DNA from: Eubacteriales bacterium
GTDB taxonomy: Bacteria; Bacillota; Clostridia; Lachnospirales; Lachnospiraceae
DNA length: 64,000 nt
Assembly (NCBI GenBank): GCA_030524745.1
Contig: JAUNGC010000001.1
Location: 62,001-126,000 of the forward strand
Reading direction: 5' to 3'
The translations under genes and the position numbers were made by a program. Positions 1 through 8,437 of this stretch are shown piece after piece; the first letter of the stretch is position 1, and each line of letters opens with the position of its first letter. The notes under the pieces were generated by a model. That model saw nothing but the letters and a program-made list of their open reading frames with translations. It ran no database searches and had not been told where the DNA came from.

Positions 1-774
1 TTCAAAGCCCCAGTTTGCCGCGCATACAGCCACGCTGTCATCAGCGGTATTGTAGCCAGCTTCCACCAGGTAATCCACAATTTCCTGTGCGAAAGCAACG
101 CCGCCGTCATTGACCGCATCCCAGAACGCTGTCTGCTGTTCCTCGGTCCAATTGGTGAAGTCTGCGTTATCCTCGCCTGCCTCCGCCAGCAAAGTAGCCA
201 GCGTGCTCATGCCGCTGCGGTACGCTTCCAGTCCTTCGATGGGCTGCGCATACAGTGTGATGCTGCCGTCATAAGTGGGATCGCAGAGCACATACATGGA
301 AAAGATAACGTCGTCTGCGGTCAGCGGTTCGCCGTCTGAAAATACCAGATCCTCGCGCAGTTTAAAATCATAATATACGGTGCCGTCGTCGTTCTGTGTA
401 ACCGTTACGTCAGCCGGTCCGTAATAAGTATATTCAGTCCCGTTGTACTCAATCGTCTCGCCCTCAATGCCGTTATAGATCATGGCGCCGGTGCGGTCTG
501 AAGATATCAGATACAACTGTGTCATCTCCTGCGCGTCGGTATCATATGCCGTCGCGGAGAAAAACGGGGAAAATTTGCCGGAAAAGGGCGAATACCCTAC
601 TACCAGTGTGTCAGATCCGGCTGCCTGTTCAGAGCCTTCTTCCGGCGTCTCCGCCGCTTCGGTCTCTGCTGCGCCCGTTGCCGGTTCGGGTGTCGACGCA
701 TTCTCACTGCCGCAGGCTGCCAGACCGACAATCATTGCCGCAGAAAGTAAAATCGCCAGGATTTTCTTTTTCAT
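1..774 (-). CDS. Oligopeptide-type ABC transporter substrate-binding lipoprotein (family 5), 3' end beyond window
   Basis: The first 258 codons are present; the reading frame runs open off the left edge. Translation begins MKKKILAILLSAAMIVGL and continues to a lipobox (VGLAAC), so the product is an exported lipoprotein anchored outside the membrane. A low-complexity Glu/Ala/Thr linker follows, then the family-5 extracellular solute-binding fold, recognisable from VVGYSPFSGKFSPFF near residue 57 and the typical segment FSDGEPLTADDVIFS near residue 155. Such proteins capture peptides or nickel for Opp/Dpp-type importers. The start is supported by AGGAGG 8 bases upstream. The transporter partners would lie beyond the left edge. 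Substrate cannot be inferred. Confidence 0.9.
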   Translation of the reverse strand, partial: MKKKILAILLSAAMIVGLAACGSENASTPEPATGAAETEAAETPEEGSEQAAGSDTLVVGYSPFSGKFSPFFSATAYDTDAQEMTQLYLISSDRTGAMIYNGIEGETIEYNGTEYTYYGPADVTVTQNDDGTVYYDFKLREDLVFSDGEPLTADDVIFSMYVLCDPTYDGSITLYAQPIEGLEAYRSGMSTLATLLAEAGEDNADFTNWTEEQQTAFWDAVNDGGVAFAQEIVDYLVEAGYNTADDSVAVCAANWGFE

Positions 775-893
775 GATAATTCCTCCTTTTATCGTTTCGG
801 TATGTAGGCCCATACCACCAGAATATAAGAAAAAGATGGAAATGCAGCAGTCGACATTGTCTGTCATTTTCCACCTCATCCTAAAACAGATAT

Positions 894-923
894 ATTATAT
901 CACAATATCATCTACGCAGGCAA
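894..923 (-). promoter_or_regulatory. Predicted sigma-A promoter of the solute-binding lipoprotein gene
   Basis: On the minus strand TTGCCT (-35) and TATAAT (-10) are separated by 18 bases, about 120 bases upstream of the lipoprotein start. The -10 is a perfect consensus. Confidence 0.55.
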
Positions 924-975
924 GTCACTCTTTTTCACAAATTTTCCCTATATTCTCTTATTATTTTTCCATTTT

Positions 976-1533
976 TCAGGCGTTTTGCTCAATTTTTTCC
1001 CAGGCAGGCACAAGCGCCAGAGACCGCAGGGTCAAAGCGGCGGCCAAAACCCCTGCCTGCAGCAAAAAAAAGAGCGCCGTTTTGAGGACGCCCGCGTCCC
1101 CGGTTCCGTTGCGCAGCAGAAAACAGATTTCTCCAGCAAGCGTGCACGCCGTAAATGCCGCGGTCAGAAGTCCTCTGCCGGGAATTTTTAAAACGGTTGC
1201 ATGATAGACATATTCCCGCAAAGGATTCCCCCAGTAAAGGATCCTGCAAACGGCCCATAAAACGGATACGCTGCCCAGCAGACTGCCGGCATAGGGAAGC
1301 AGGACATAGAAACAGTTTTTCATCCCCGGAACGTCAAAGCAGCCGCACGCCACGGCCGCTGCCGCGGCAGCGGCCGACAGTCCCAAAAAGACCGCCTTCG
1401 CCTGCCTGCCGGTCAGCTTTCCTTCTCCTGTGTATTTGTAAAAACCGCCCTGATAAACATATTTTCCGGCGCTGTCCCGGGCAATATGTTCCACTTTAGC
1501 CGCACGTCCTCTTTTTTTCTTTTCTTCCGCCAT
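976..1533 (-). CDS. Hypothetical membrane protein, 185 aa
   Basis: I do not recognise this family. The product has a short basic N-terminus (KKKRGRAAK), a Lys/Tyr/Gly-rich soluble stretch to about residue 45, and then four probable membrane segments (about residues 47-65, 74-94, 115-138 and 150-170). One segment is extremely Ala-rich. The gene starts 15 bases after the stop of the upstream M3 peptidase gene, with AAAGG four bases before ATG, so the two are probably co-transcribed. It may be an accessory membrane protein of the peptide uptake and degradation genes around it; that is inference from position only. Confidence 0.7.
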   Translation of the reverse strand: MAEEKKKRGRAAKVEHIARDSAGKYVYQGGFYKYTGEGKLTGRQAKAVFLGLSAAAAAAAVACGCFDVPGMKNCFYVLLPYAGSLLGSVSVLWAVCRILYWGNPLREYVYHATVLKIPGRGLLTAAFTACTLAGEICFLLRNGTGDAGVLKTALFFLLQAGVLAAALTLRSLALVPAWEKIEQNA

Positions 1534-1548
1534 ACAACCTTTACCGCC

Positions 1549-3225
1549 TCACGCGTTCAGCTTCTGATCCAGCTTCGCCACAATTTCCTCAAAATAACCG
1601 TCTTCAAACGGCACCTTCAGCCCCGCCTGCTTCAACATGTTCCCGTAAAAGTCCTTTGCAGACAGCATACAGAGTTTTAAATAGCTGTCCCATGCCGCCT
1701 TATAATCCTCGTCCATCCATATCTTATACTGGAACGCGCAGGTCTGCGCCAGCACGTAGTCAATATAATAGAAGGGACTGTTGTAAATATGCTGCTGTCT
1801 CTGCCAGTAACCGCCCTTTGAAAAGAAAGGATCGTCCTCATAATCCAGATGCGGCATATATACCCGTTCCAGTTCATGCCAGGTCTGCTTGCGCTGCGCG
1901 GGCGTCATATCCGGGTTCTCATAAACAATATGCTGGAATTCATCCACCATGGTTCCGTAAGGCACAAAGCGGATCGCATCTTCCAGTTGCATCATCAGAA
2001 ATTCCTCATAACGGCCTCCGAAGAAATCTTTCATCCAGGGATCCGTGAAAAATTCCATGGACATGGAATGGATCTCGGCAGTTTCCATCGTGATATCGTT
2101 ATGTTCCAGAACCGGATCTTTTCCGGAGACAAATCCCTGAAACGCATGTCCGCATTCATGGGTAATCACATCCACATCTCCGGACGTCCCGTTGAAATTT
2201 GCAAAAATAAAAGGCGCGCCGTATTTATAAATGAAAGTCATGTAACCGCCCTGCTTCTTGGTCTTTCTTCCAAACACGTCCAGCAGTTCGTTTTCCATCA
2301 TGAAATCAAAAAATTCCTTCGTTTCCGGAGACAGTTCTCCATACATTTTCTGTCCGGTTTTTAAGATTTCCTCCGGACTGCCGACGGGCGCAGGATTTCC
2401 ATTGGGGAAGTACACGTCGTTATCGATATAGGAAAGTTTATCGAGTCCGAGACGCTTTCTTCTTCTGTCGTGCACCTTTTCCGCGAAAGGAACAAACACC
2501 TCTTTGACCTGCCGGCGGAAATTCTCCACTTCTTCTTTTCCATAGCTGTTGCGGTTCATGCGGCAATAGCCCAGTTCAATAAAATTCTCATAGCCAAGCG
2601 CTTTCGCCTGCGCGGTGCGGTTTTTCACCAGTTTATCATAGATGTCATCCAACTGCGCCTCAACGGAAACGAAATAAGCGGAATAAGCCTTCCACGCTTC
2701 TCTTCTCACATTCCGGTCAGAATTGGTCAGATAGGGGCGCATCAGGGATAAATTGAGCACCTGTCCGTCAAAAGGAATCTGCGCGGTGGCGATCAGCTTG
2801 TTATATGCGGTGCGCAATGCGTTTTCTTCCTGCATCAGGCCGATGATGCTCTCATTCATGCTCTTTAACTCATTTTCCATGGAAACAAACGCCACTTTTC
2901 CGATTTTCTCTTCCATCTCCCCACGATAAGGAGATTCATAGAACGCGCGGCGATAGCCGTTTTGCAGATTGGCAAGCTTCGGCTTCATTTCATCATAGCA
3001 TTCCTGCTCCGCGCTGTAAAATTCATCGGTGGTATCGCCGTCATAACGGATATGCGCGATCGTCAGCATATCCGCCACCTCCGTGTAGGCTTTGTAAAAT
3101 TCCTGATGAATCTGCCAGAGTTCTTCCGCGCTTTTTGCCGCTTTCACCCTATTTGTCAGTTCCAGCATCGTTTCCTGTGTTTTTTCGTAATCCACCCGCT
3201 CATAGGGCATGTCCTTAAATTTCAT
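1549..3225 (-). CDS. M3 family oligoendopeptidase (PepF-like), 558 aa
   Basis: Cytosolic zinc metallopeptidase that cleaves short peptides. The HExxH zinc motif is present as THECGHAFQGF in the C-terminal half, and the length matches the M3 oligoendopeptidase family (550-600 aa). There is no signal peptide. I chose the ATG at 3225 (MKFKDMPYERVDY) rather than a Met nine codons upstream because AGGAGGAG lies 8 bases before it. It is next to a peptide-binding lipoprotein gene and a small membrane-protein gene on the same strand, which fits a role in breaking down imported peptides. Confidence 0.93.
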   Translation of the reverse strand: MKFKDMPYERVDYEKTQETMLELTNRVKAAKSAEELWQIHQEFYKAYTEVADMLTIAHIRYDGDTTDEFYSAEQECYDEMKPKLANLQNGYRRAFYESPYRGEMEEKIGKVAFVSMENELKSMNESIIGLMQEENALRTAYNKLIATAQIPFDGQVLNLSLMRPYLTNSDRNVRREAWKAYSAYFVSVEAQLDDIYDKLVKNRTAQAKALGYENFIELGYCRMNRNSYGKEEVENFRRQVKEVFVPFAEKVHDRRRKRLGLDKLSYIDNDVYFPNGNPAPVGSPEEILKTGQKMYGELSPETKEFFDFMMENELLDVFGRKTKKQGGYMTFIYKYGAPFIFANFNGTSGDVDVITHECGHAFQGFVSGKDPVLEHNDITMETAEIHSMSMEFFTDPWMKDFFGGRYEEFLMMQLEDAIRFVPYGTMVDEFQHIVYENPDMTPAQRKQTWHELERVYMPHLDYEDDPFFSKGGYWQRQQHIYNSPFYYIDYVLAQTCAFQYKIWMDEDYKAAWDSYLKLCMLSAKDFYGNMLKQAGLKVPFEDGYFEEIVAKLDQKLNA

Positions 3226-3310
3226 GACAAACTCTCCTCCTGCTTTTCTCATTCCTTATTTTGTCAGTATACCCGATTTTCATAAAAATCACAAGCTGCA
3301 GTTCAAAATG

Positions 3311-3347
3311 ATACAGGCAGCGGAATGGATCGTTCCGCTGCCTGTAT
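3311..3347 (-). terminator. Hairpin terminator downstream of eno
   Basis: A perfect 15-bp inverted repeat (ATACAGGCAGCGGAA and its complement) with a 7-base loop, ending two bases after the enolase stop. On the minus strand it is followed by a short T-run (CATTTTG), so termination may be imperfect. Confidence 0.7.
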
Positions 3348-3349
3348 GT

Positions 3350-4639
3350 TTATTTTTGATATAGTTCTTCTTCAATCCGAAGCAGGCGATTGTATTTCGC
3401 AACCCGGTCCATCCGGCATGGCGCGCCCGTTTTGATCTGACCTGCATTGACGGCTACCACAATATCCGCGATGATGGCATCCTCCGTCTCCCCGCTTCTG
3501 TGGGAAATAATCGTCCGAAAACCGTTTTCCTTCGCCAGCCGGATCGCCGCAAAGGCTTCTGTCAGCGTGCCGATCTGGTTTACTTTCACCAGAATCGCAT
3601 TCCCGGCATGCAGCTTAATTCCGGCGGAAAGCCGCTTTACGTTGGTGACAAAAAGATCGTCCCCCACCAGTTGAAGCCGGTGTCCCAGGCGCTGCGTCAG
3701 CTTCTGCCACCCGTCCCAGTCCTCTTCATCCAGTCCGTCCTCCAGGGAAAACAGCGGAAATTGTCCTGCCAGTTTTTCATAATAAGAGATCATCTCTTCG
3801 GCGTTCCGGCAGATTCTTTGCCCTTTCATTCTGCTTTCTCCCGGAAAATAGTAACATCCTTCCGTTTTATCATACAGTTCGCTGGCCGCCGCATCAATCG
3901 CTATTTTAATATCCTGCCCCGGCGCATAGCCGCTTTTCTGAATCGCCTCCACGATCAGGGAAAGCACGGCTTCCGAATCGGGAAGATCCGGCGCAAAACC
4001 GCCTTCATCTCCCACGCCTGTGGACAAACCCTTCTCCTTACAGATTCCTTTCAGATTGTGATAAATCTCCGCGCAGACGCGCAATCCCTCCGCAAAGCTT
4101 TCCGCCTGCATGGGAGCGATCATAAATTCCTGCAGATCCACCGTATTGTCCGCATGCTTTCCGCCGTTTAAAATATTCATCATCGGAACCGGCAATTCAA
4201 GCGTGTGAATGCCGCCCAGATATTGGTATAACGGCAGATGCAGCGCTTCGGCGGCCGCGCGGGCCGCCGCCATGGAAACGCCCAGACAGGCGTTCGCGCC
4301 CAGATTTTCTTTATTCTGCGTTCCGTCGCATTCCAGAATCAGTTCATCGATTCTCCGCTGGCAGGAAGCGTCCTGTTTTAAAAGCGCGTCCCGGATTTTC
4401 GTGTTGACATTGGCAACCGCCTTGCGGACACCCAGACCAAAATAGCGCACTTCTCCATCCCGCAGTTCCACCGCTTCAAATTGTCCTGTGGATGCGCCCG
4501 ACGGGACGCAGGCCCGTCCGCAGACCAGTTCTTTTGTGATGGAATTCTCCACGATCACTTCGGCTTCCAGGGTCGGATTTCCCCGGGAATCCAGGATTTC
4601 TCTGGCATGTACTTCTTTAATCGGCAACGTTACGTTCAT
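3350..4639 (-). CDS. eno: Enolase (phosphopyruvate hydratase), 429 aa
   Basis: Converts 2-phosphoglycerate to phosphoenolpyruvate in the cytosol. Length and motifs are canonical: [12 protein letters not shown] near residue 12, substrate-loop [21 protein letters not shown], the Mg ligands in [19 protein letters not shown] and [10 protein letters not shown], the family signature [13 protein letters not shown] with its Lys, and SHRSGETED. Some normally conserved small residues are replaced (GRACVPSG for the usual GRAAVPSG). The start ATG has GAGG 8 bases upstream and is itself one arm of an 11-bp inverted repeat. The gene stands apart from the gap-pgk-tpiA block but is in the same window. Confidence 0.97.
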   Translation of the reverse strand: MNVTLPIKEVHAREILDSRGNPTLEAEVIVENSITKELVCGRACVPSGASTGQFEAVELRDGEVRYFGLGVRKAVANVNTKIRDALLKQDASCQRRIDELILECDGTQNKENLGANACLGVSMAAARAAAEALHLPLYQYLGGIHTLELPVPMMNILNGGKHADNTVDLQEFMIAPMQAESFAEGLRVCAEIYHNLKGICKEKGLSTGVGDEGGFAPDLPDSEAVLSLIVEAIQKSGYAPGQDIKIAIDAAASELYDKTEGCYYFPGESRMKGQRICRNAEEMISYYEKLAGQFPLFSLEDGLDEEDWDGWQKLTQRLGHRLQLVGDDLFVTNVKRLSAGIKLHAGNAILVKVNQIGTLTEAFAAIRLAKENGFRTIISHRSGETEDAIIADIVVAVNAGQIKTGAPCRMDRVAKYNRLLRIEEELYQK

Positions 4640-4683
4640 ACTGTTTTCCTCGCTTTCCCATTTATCGCGTCAAAAACAGTATG
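4637..4683 (-). repeat. Inverted repeat enclosing the eno translation start
   Basis: CATACTGTTTT at 4637-4647 and AAAACAGTATG at 4673-4683 are perfect 11-bp complements with a 25-base loop. In the mRNA the 3' arm contains the AUG itself and the loop contains the ribosome-binding GAGG, so folding would occlude initiation. Confidence 0.6.
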
Positions 4684-4699
4684 CGCATATTGCGGCATT

Positions 4700-6961
4700 T
4701 TATCCCCGCACTGCCGCTTCCCGGATACTTTTTTCCACAAAAGCAGGCGTTTTTCCTTTCATAAAAAACAGATAAGGAATCTGGTAACGTTTGGCCACCG
4801 CTTCAGAACTCAGGGTAATCCCTACGTTAAACCGGTAGTCGCGCCCGATGGATTTAAATTCTTCTCCCGCCACCTGGGCCAGATCATCCGAATACAATGC
4901 CTTTAAAATCTCCGCAATCTGCTGCGGATCATCAAACGTGCAGACGATCTGCTGCTCCTCAATCTCTCCCGGCTCAAACAGCGCATTCCCGTCCTCATAG
5001 GCCGCGCCGTCGTAATAGTAATACGTTACTGTAATTTCTCTTACATCCTCCGCCGCCAGAAGGCTTTCTCTCTGCCCGGCGTCAATTCCGTTTTCGCAAA
5101 GCAGGGCAACGGTATCCTGAAATTCTCCATAAACCGGATAAGTCCAGACGTCGTCGATATACCTGCTGCCATTTTCCGACGGCAGGGTAAATTTCAGAAT
5201 GCCGCAGGGAAGTTGTCCGGAAATCATCTGATAATCATAAGCTGCAAATTCTCTTCTGTACGTCTCCAGAAGCCGCTGCGCGTCTAACGTGTACAGATAC
5301 TCCGTCTTTCCGTTATGATATACGATTTTCATCTGGTTAACCGCCTGCTCAAATTCCCCGCTGTTAATCTGATAGCGGATTTTCTGGTAAGAAGGATCCT
5401 GCATCAACGTATTGAGCGCGTCCGGCGTCACATTCCCGTCCGCATAAAACCGGCGGTAAACGGATCTGCCGTTTGTCAGATTATATCGGACGACGAAACA
5501 CTTTGTTTCTACCCAGGCATCGCTCTTTTGCGCCTCCGCGTTATCCGTCGCCGCCTCCCGGCCGCTGTTATCCGGCATCTGAGCCGCCTGCCATGCCGAC
5601 ACCATCTCAAGCGCCGCATCGATGGTTTCCGGTTTTGTCGAATTCATATGCTCCAGCAGATCGTCCGCCGCCGTAATCCATCCCCCGTTTCTTTGCGTGA
5701 GATTGCTTCTTCCAAAATTGCTGTAATCATTTTCAAGCGTCACGCAAATGCTGGCCACTTTCTCTTTCTGCGGTATATAGCTGTCAAAACCCGTAAGGTC
5801 GAAACGGAAAACGCCCAGCAGAATCACGGCCGACGCCATACACACCGCCAGAAGAATTTTCCTGCCGACCGCCGCTTTCAATTCTCTTTCGTAAATAAGC
5901 TGGATCAGCGCATGTCCGATCAATACCGCACATACCGCGCCTGCAAACAGAAAGAAATTCCGGTCATCCGTAAATCCGCTCACAATCAGTCCGACCGCTA
6001 CGGAAAAGGGAACCAGCATCAAAAACTCCAGCGCCGGCTTCACCGCCGGAAACGCGATGGCGCGATGATAACTTTCCGTTTTTCTTTTCCGAAACAGAAA
6101 ATAGACCAAAAATCCGCTTACCACTGCCGCCAGCAGAAGCATGAGCGCCTCTGTTCCCAGATACGGACACCACTTAAAATCCCCTGAATAACCTATAATG
6201 GACCCCCCGCGATACCAGATCCTGCTGCATAAATTCAGATATCCGGTAAACGGACTAAGCCACGGCGCGTTCATCAGCCTGCTGTCGTCCGCGCGGCAAT
6301 AGCTGACAAAAAACTGACTCTTCAGAGTGGAAAGCAACAGACGTCCCGCATACTCATACAAAAACAGAACGCAGCAGCCAAGCAGGGCCGTCAGCACATT
6401 CCCCGTCAGCATCACCGCCAGAAGCGCGACCTGATACATTGCTGTAAATGCCAGCAGGTTGACCAGAAAGGCAAGCAAAGAGCAGGACATCAGTTCCGCA
6501 TTCATCACATGAAAAACTGCGCCGACGCACCAGCTAAGCAACAGATTGGGAAGATAGCAGACCGCAAACATCACAATTCCGTTTCCCCAGATCAGCACAT
6601 AGCGCTTCGGCCCGGAAACCGGCACGCTCATATACAGATCCATTTTTCTTCTGTCATACAGAAAGGAAAAGCCCTGTACGGCAAAGAGAATGGCAAAAAA
6701 AGCTGCCGCCAATGCGAATATTTCAGAAAATCCCACATTCTCCGCAAACCTGCTCTGCATATATAAACGCTGTTCGATAAGTTCCTGCCCGGTTATCCCA
6801 TAACCGGCCGCTTTATCGACTGCATTCTGCAGGCTTGTCAGTTCAATCAGATTCCAGACAGGCAGCAGCAAAAACATCGCCGCGAAACAAAGGACGAAAG
6901 TCCATCCCCTTCTCTTTATATTTTCTTTCCATTTAGCCCAATATAAGCTTTTTGACGTCAT
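4700..6961 (-). CDS. ABC transporter permease (YtrC/YtrD-like), 753 aa
   Basis: Membrane component of an ABC-2-like transporter. The N-terminal half holds membrane segments (first near residues 20-40, others to about residue 370); the C-terminal half is mainly soluble, rich in Tyr/Glu and beta-prone, resembling the uncharacterised extracytoplasmic domain seen in such Firmicutes permeases. I chose ATG 6961 (MTSKSLYWAKW), with GGAGG upstream, over a Met 28 codons earlier. It overlaps the end of the ATPase gene by 29 bases. Regulator, ATPase and permease form one overlapping transcription unit. The substrate is unknown; relatives respond to cell-envelope stress in Bacillus. Confidence 0.85.
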   Translation of the reverse strand: MTSKSLYWAKWKENIKRRGWTFVLCFAAMFLLLPVWNLIELTSLQNAVDKAAGYGITGQELIEQRLYMQSRFAENVGFSEIFALAAAFFAILFAVQGFSFLYDRRKMDLYMSVPVSGPKRYVLIWGNGIVMFAVCYLPNLLLSWCVGAVFHVMNAELMSCSLLAFLVNLLAFTAMYQVALLAVMLTGNVLTALLGCCVLFLYEYAGRLLLSTLKSQFFVSYCRADDSRLMNAPWLSPFTGYLNLCSRIWYRGGSIIGYSGDFKWCPYLGTEALMLLLAAVVSGFLVYFLFRKRKTESYHRAIAFPAVKPALEFLMLVPFSVAVGLIVSGFTDDRNFFLFAGAVCAVLIGHALIQLIYERELKAAVGRKILLAVCMASAVILLGVFRFDLTGFDSYIPQKEKVASICVTLENDYSNFGRSNLTQRNGGWITAADDLLEHMNSTKPETIDAALEMVSAWQAAQMPDNSGREAATDNAEAQKSDAWVETKCFVVRYNLTNGRSVYRRFYADGNVTPDALNTLMQDPSYQKIRYQINSGEFEQAVNQMKIVYHNGKTEYLYTLDAQRLLETYRREFAAYDYQMISGQLPCGILKFTLPSENGSRYIDDVWTYPVYGEFQDTVALLCENGIDAGQRESLLAAEDVREITVTYYYYDGAAYEDGNALFEPGEIEEQQIVCTFDDPQQIAEILKALYSDDLAQVAGEEFKSIGRDYRFNVGITLSSEAVAKRYQIPYLFFMKGKTPAFVEKSIREAAVRG

Positions 6962-7838
6962 AGCCCTTGACCTCCGTTTCGCTGATAAAAATTTCTTCCA
7001 GTGATAATGGCAGCACTTCATGAAACAGGCAGTCTGCCGCCGCAAACATGGCGATCATTTCTTCTCTCGTTCCCCTCACCGTCAGCGTCACGAGCGATCC
7101 TCTCCGCTCCATCTTCACGATTTCCACCTGCTTTAAGACGCGTTCCTTTTCCTCCTCTGTGGAAAATACGCACTGCACCTTCTGGATATTACATTTCATT
7201 TCTTCCAGATCCTTTGATAAAAGTACGCCGCCCTGGTGCAGAAGTCCCACATGATCGCAGATATCTTCCAGTTCCCGCAGATTGTGAGAAGCGATAATCG
7301 GCGTAAATTCCCGCTCCTCCATTTCCTTTGCGAAAATGCTTTTCACGCCCTGGCGCATCACCGGATCCAGACCGTCGAAGGTCTCGTCACAATACAAATA
7401 TTTTGTTTTCGCGCACAGTCCCGCGATGATGGCAAGCTGCTTTTTCATTCCTTTGGAAAAGGTATGGATCTTTCTTCTTCCGTCCAGCCCGAAATTCGCC
7501 AGATACAGATAATAGCTTTCTCTGTCAAAATTGCGGTAAACGCTGCTGTAATACTTTTCCATGTCCCGGGGAGTGGCATTCGTAAAATAGTAGGGCTCGT
7601 CCGCGATAAAAAACAATCTGGCCTTTGCGTGCATATTGTCATAAACCTGCATATTATCCACCAGAACCATTCCGCTGTCAGCCTTTAACACGCCCGCCAT
7701 CAGGCGAAGCACAGTGCTCTTTCCCGCCCCGTTGGTGCCGATCAGCCCGAATACCGCGCCTTCCCGGATCGTCACGCTGACGTCCTTCACGGCCGCTATA
7801 TCGCCAAATGATTTTGTTAAGTCCTTCAATTCAATCAT
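6933..7838 (-). CDS. ABC transporter ATP-binding protein (YtrB/YtrE-like), 301 aa
   Basis: Cytosolic ATPase that powers the downstream permease. It shows Walker A (GTNGAGKST), Q-loop region, signature-like FSKGMKKQLA, Walker B with catalytic Glu (YLYCDETFDGLD) and the H-loop (IASHNLRELEDI). Start ATG 7838 (MIELKDLTKSFG) is chosen because it overlaps the regulator stop as ATGA, a typical translational-coupling arrangement, with GGGAGAGA upstream. The signature reads SKG in place of SGG, common in this subfamily. Confidence 0.95.
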   Translation of the reverse strand: MIELKDLTKSFGDIAAVKDVSVTIREGAVFGLIGTNGAGKSTVLRLMAGVLKADSGMVLVDNMQVYDNMHAKARLFFIADEPYYFTNATPRDMEKYYSSVYRNFDRESYYLYLANFGLDGRRKIHTFSKGMKKQLAIIAGLCAKTKYLYCDETFDGLDPVMRQGVKSIFAKEMEEREFTPIIASHNLRELEDICDHVGLLHQGGVLLSKDLEEMKCNIQKVQCVFSTEEEKERVLKQVEIVKMERRGSLVTLTVRGTREEMIAMFAAADCLFHEVLPLSLEEIFISETEVKGYDVKKLILG

Positions 7839-8221
7839 AATGTCTCTCCCATCTGCTCTGCTGCATTTCCTGAGCCGGTAATTCTGTCGCACAGTTCCTG
7901 TCTGCTCATTCCCAGTTCCAGGGCCTCCCGCGTCAGTTCATCCAGCTTCGTATAAATTTCCTGGCAGCGGACCGCCTTCAGATTATCATCGTAGGCGACG
8001 AAATTTCCTCTTCCTTTCACCGTATAGATAAATCCGGTGCGCTCCAGTTCGCTATAGGCCCGCTGTATCGTATTGGGATTGATGGACAGTTCCACCGCCA
8101 GACTTCTGACGGACGGCATCTTGGCGTTTGGTTCTAAAACCCCTTTCAGGATCAGAGTTTGAAACTTGTCCACAATCTGCTCATACAAAGGCCTGGTATC
8201 CCGGTAATCCAGTATAATCAT
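7835..8221 (-). CDS. GntR family transcriptional regulator (YtrA subfamily), 128 aa
   Basis: Short GntR protein: an N-terminal winged helix (RPLYEQIVDKFQTLILKG, then MPSVRSLAVELSINPNTI and GFIYTVKGRGNFVA), followed by only about 50 residues, as in the YtrA subfamily that controls a linked ABC transporter. The start at 8221 has GGAGGG upstream; a GTG/ATG six codons earlier lacks one. It is followed by the ATPase with a 4-base overlap. A palindrome overlapping its own promoter start region (8264-8288) is the probable autoregulatory operator. Confidence 0.92.
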   Translation of the reverse strand: MIILDYRDTRPLYEQIVDKFQTLILKGVLEPNAKMPSVRSLAVELSINPNTIQRAYSELERTGFIYTVKGRGNFVAYDDNLKAVRCQEIYTKLDELTREALELGMSRQELCDRITGSGNAAEQMGETL

Positions 8222-8263
8222 ATGGTTTCCCTCCGGCACTGTTATGGTGTATGAATTGTATTG

Positions 8264-8288
8264 AGTGTACTATTTGTATCGATACACT
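8264..8288 (-). promoter_or_regulatory. Probable operator of the GntR/ABC module
   Basis: A perfect 12-bp palindrome TGTATCGATACA (8275-8286) sits inside a wider AGTGTA...TACACT inverted repeat (8264-8269 and 8283-8288), immediately downstream of the -10 box. This is where an autorepressor of the YtrA type would bind. Confidence 0.6.
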
Positions 8289-8289
8289 T

Positions 8290-8318
8290 ATGTTACAATG
8301 ATCTTCTCATCCTGTCAA
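8290..8318 (-). promoter_or_regulatory. Promoter of the GntR-ATPase-permease operon
   Basis: Minus-strand TTGACA (8313-8318) and TAACAT (8290-8295) with a 17-base spacer, about 70 bases upstream of the regulator start. Confidence 0.7.
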
Positions 8319-8390
8319 GTACAAAATGCAGCCTTCATACAGTAGAGCCATGCAGCCTCCGCGCTGCGGCCGTCTGCAGCAGAGAACAGG

Positions 8391-8425
8391 AAAACCCCTG
8401 CCGTTTCATCCGGCAGGGGTTTTTC
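8391..8425. terminator. Bidirectional intrinsic terminator
   Basis: Stem AAAACCCCTGCCG / CGGCAGGGGTTTT with a 7-base loop lies 13 bases beyond the stop of the minus-strand solute-binding protein gene. It has T-runs on both strands. Confidence 0.85.
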
Positions 8426-8437
8426 TATCCTGTAGTA

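Noticed and set aside
482..1204. 240-aa open frame on the plus strand
   Set aside because: Runs antisense to the solute-binding lipoprotein and the small membrane protein, both with signals and ribosome-binding sites; composition is Ser/Ala-rich nonsense.
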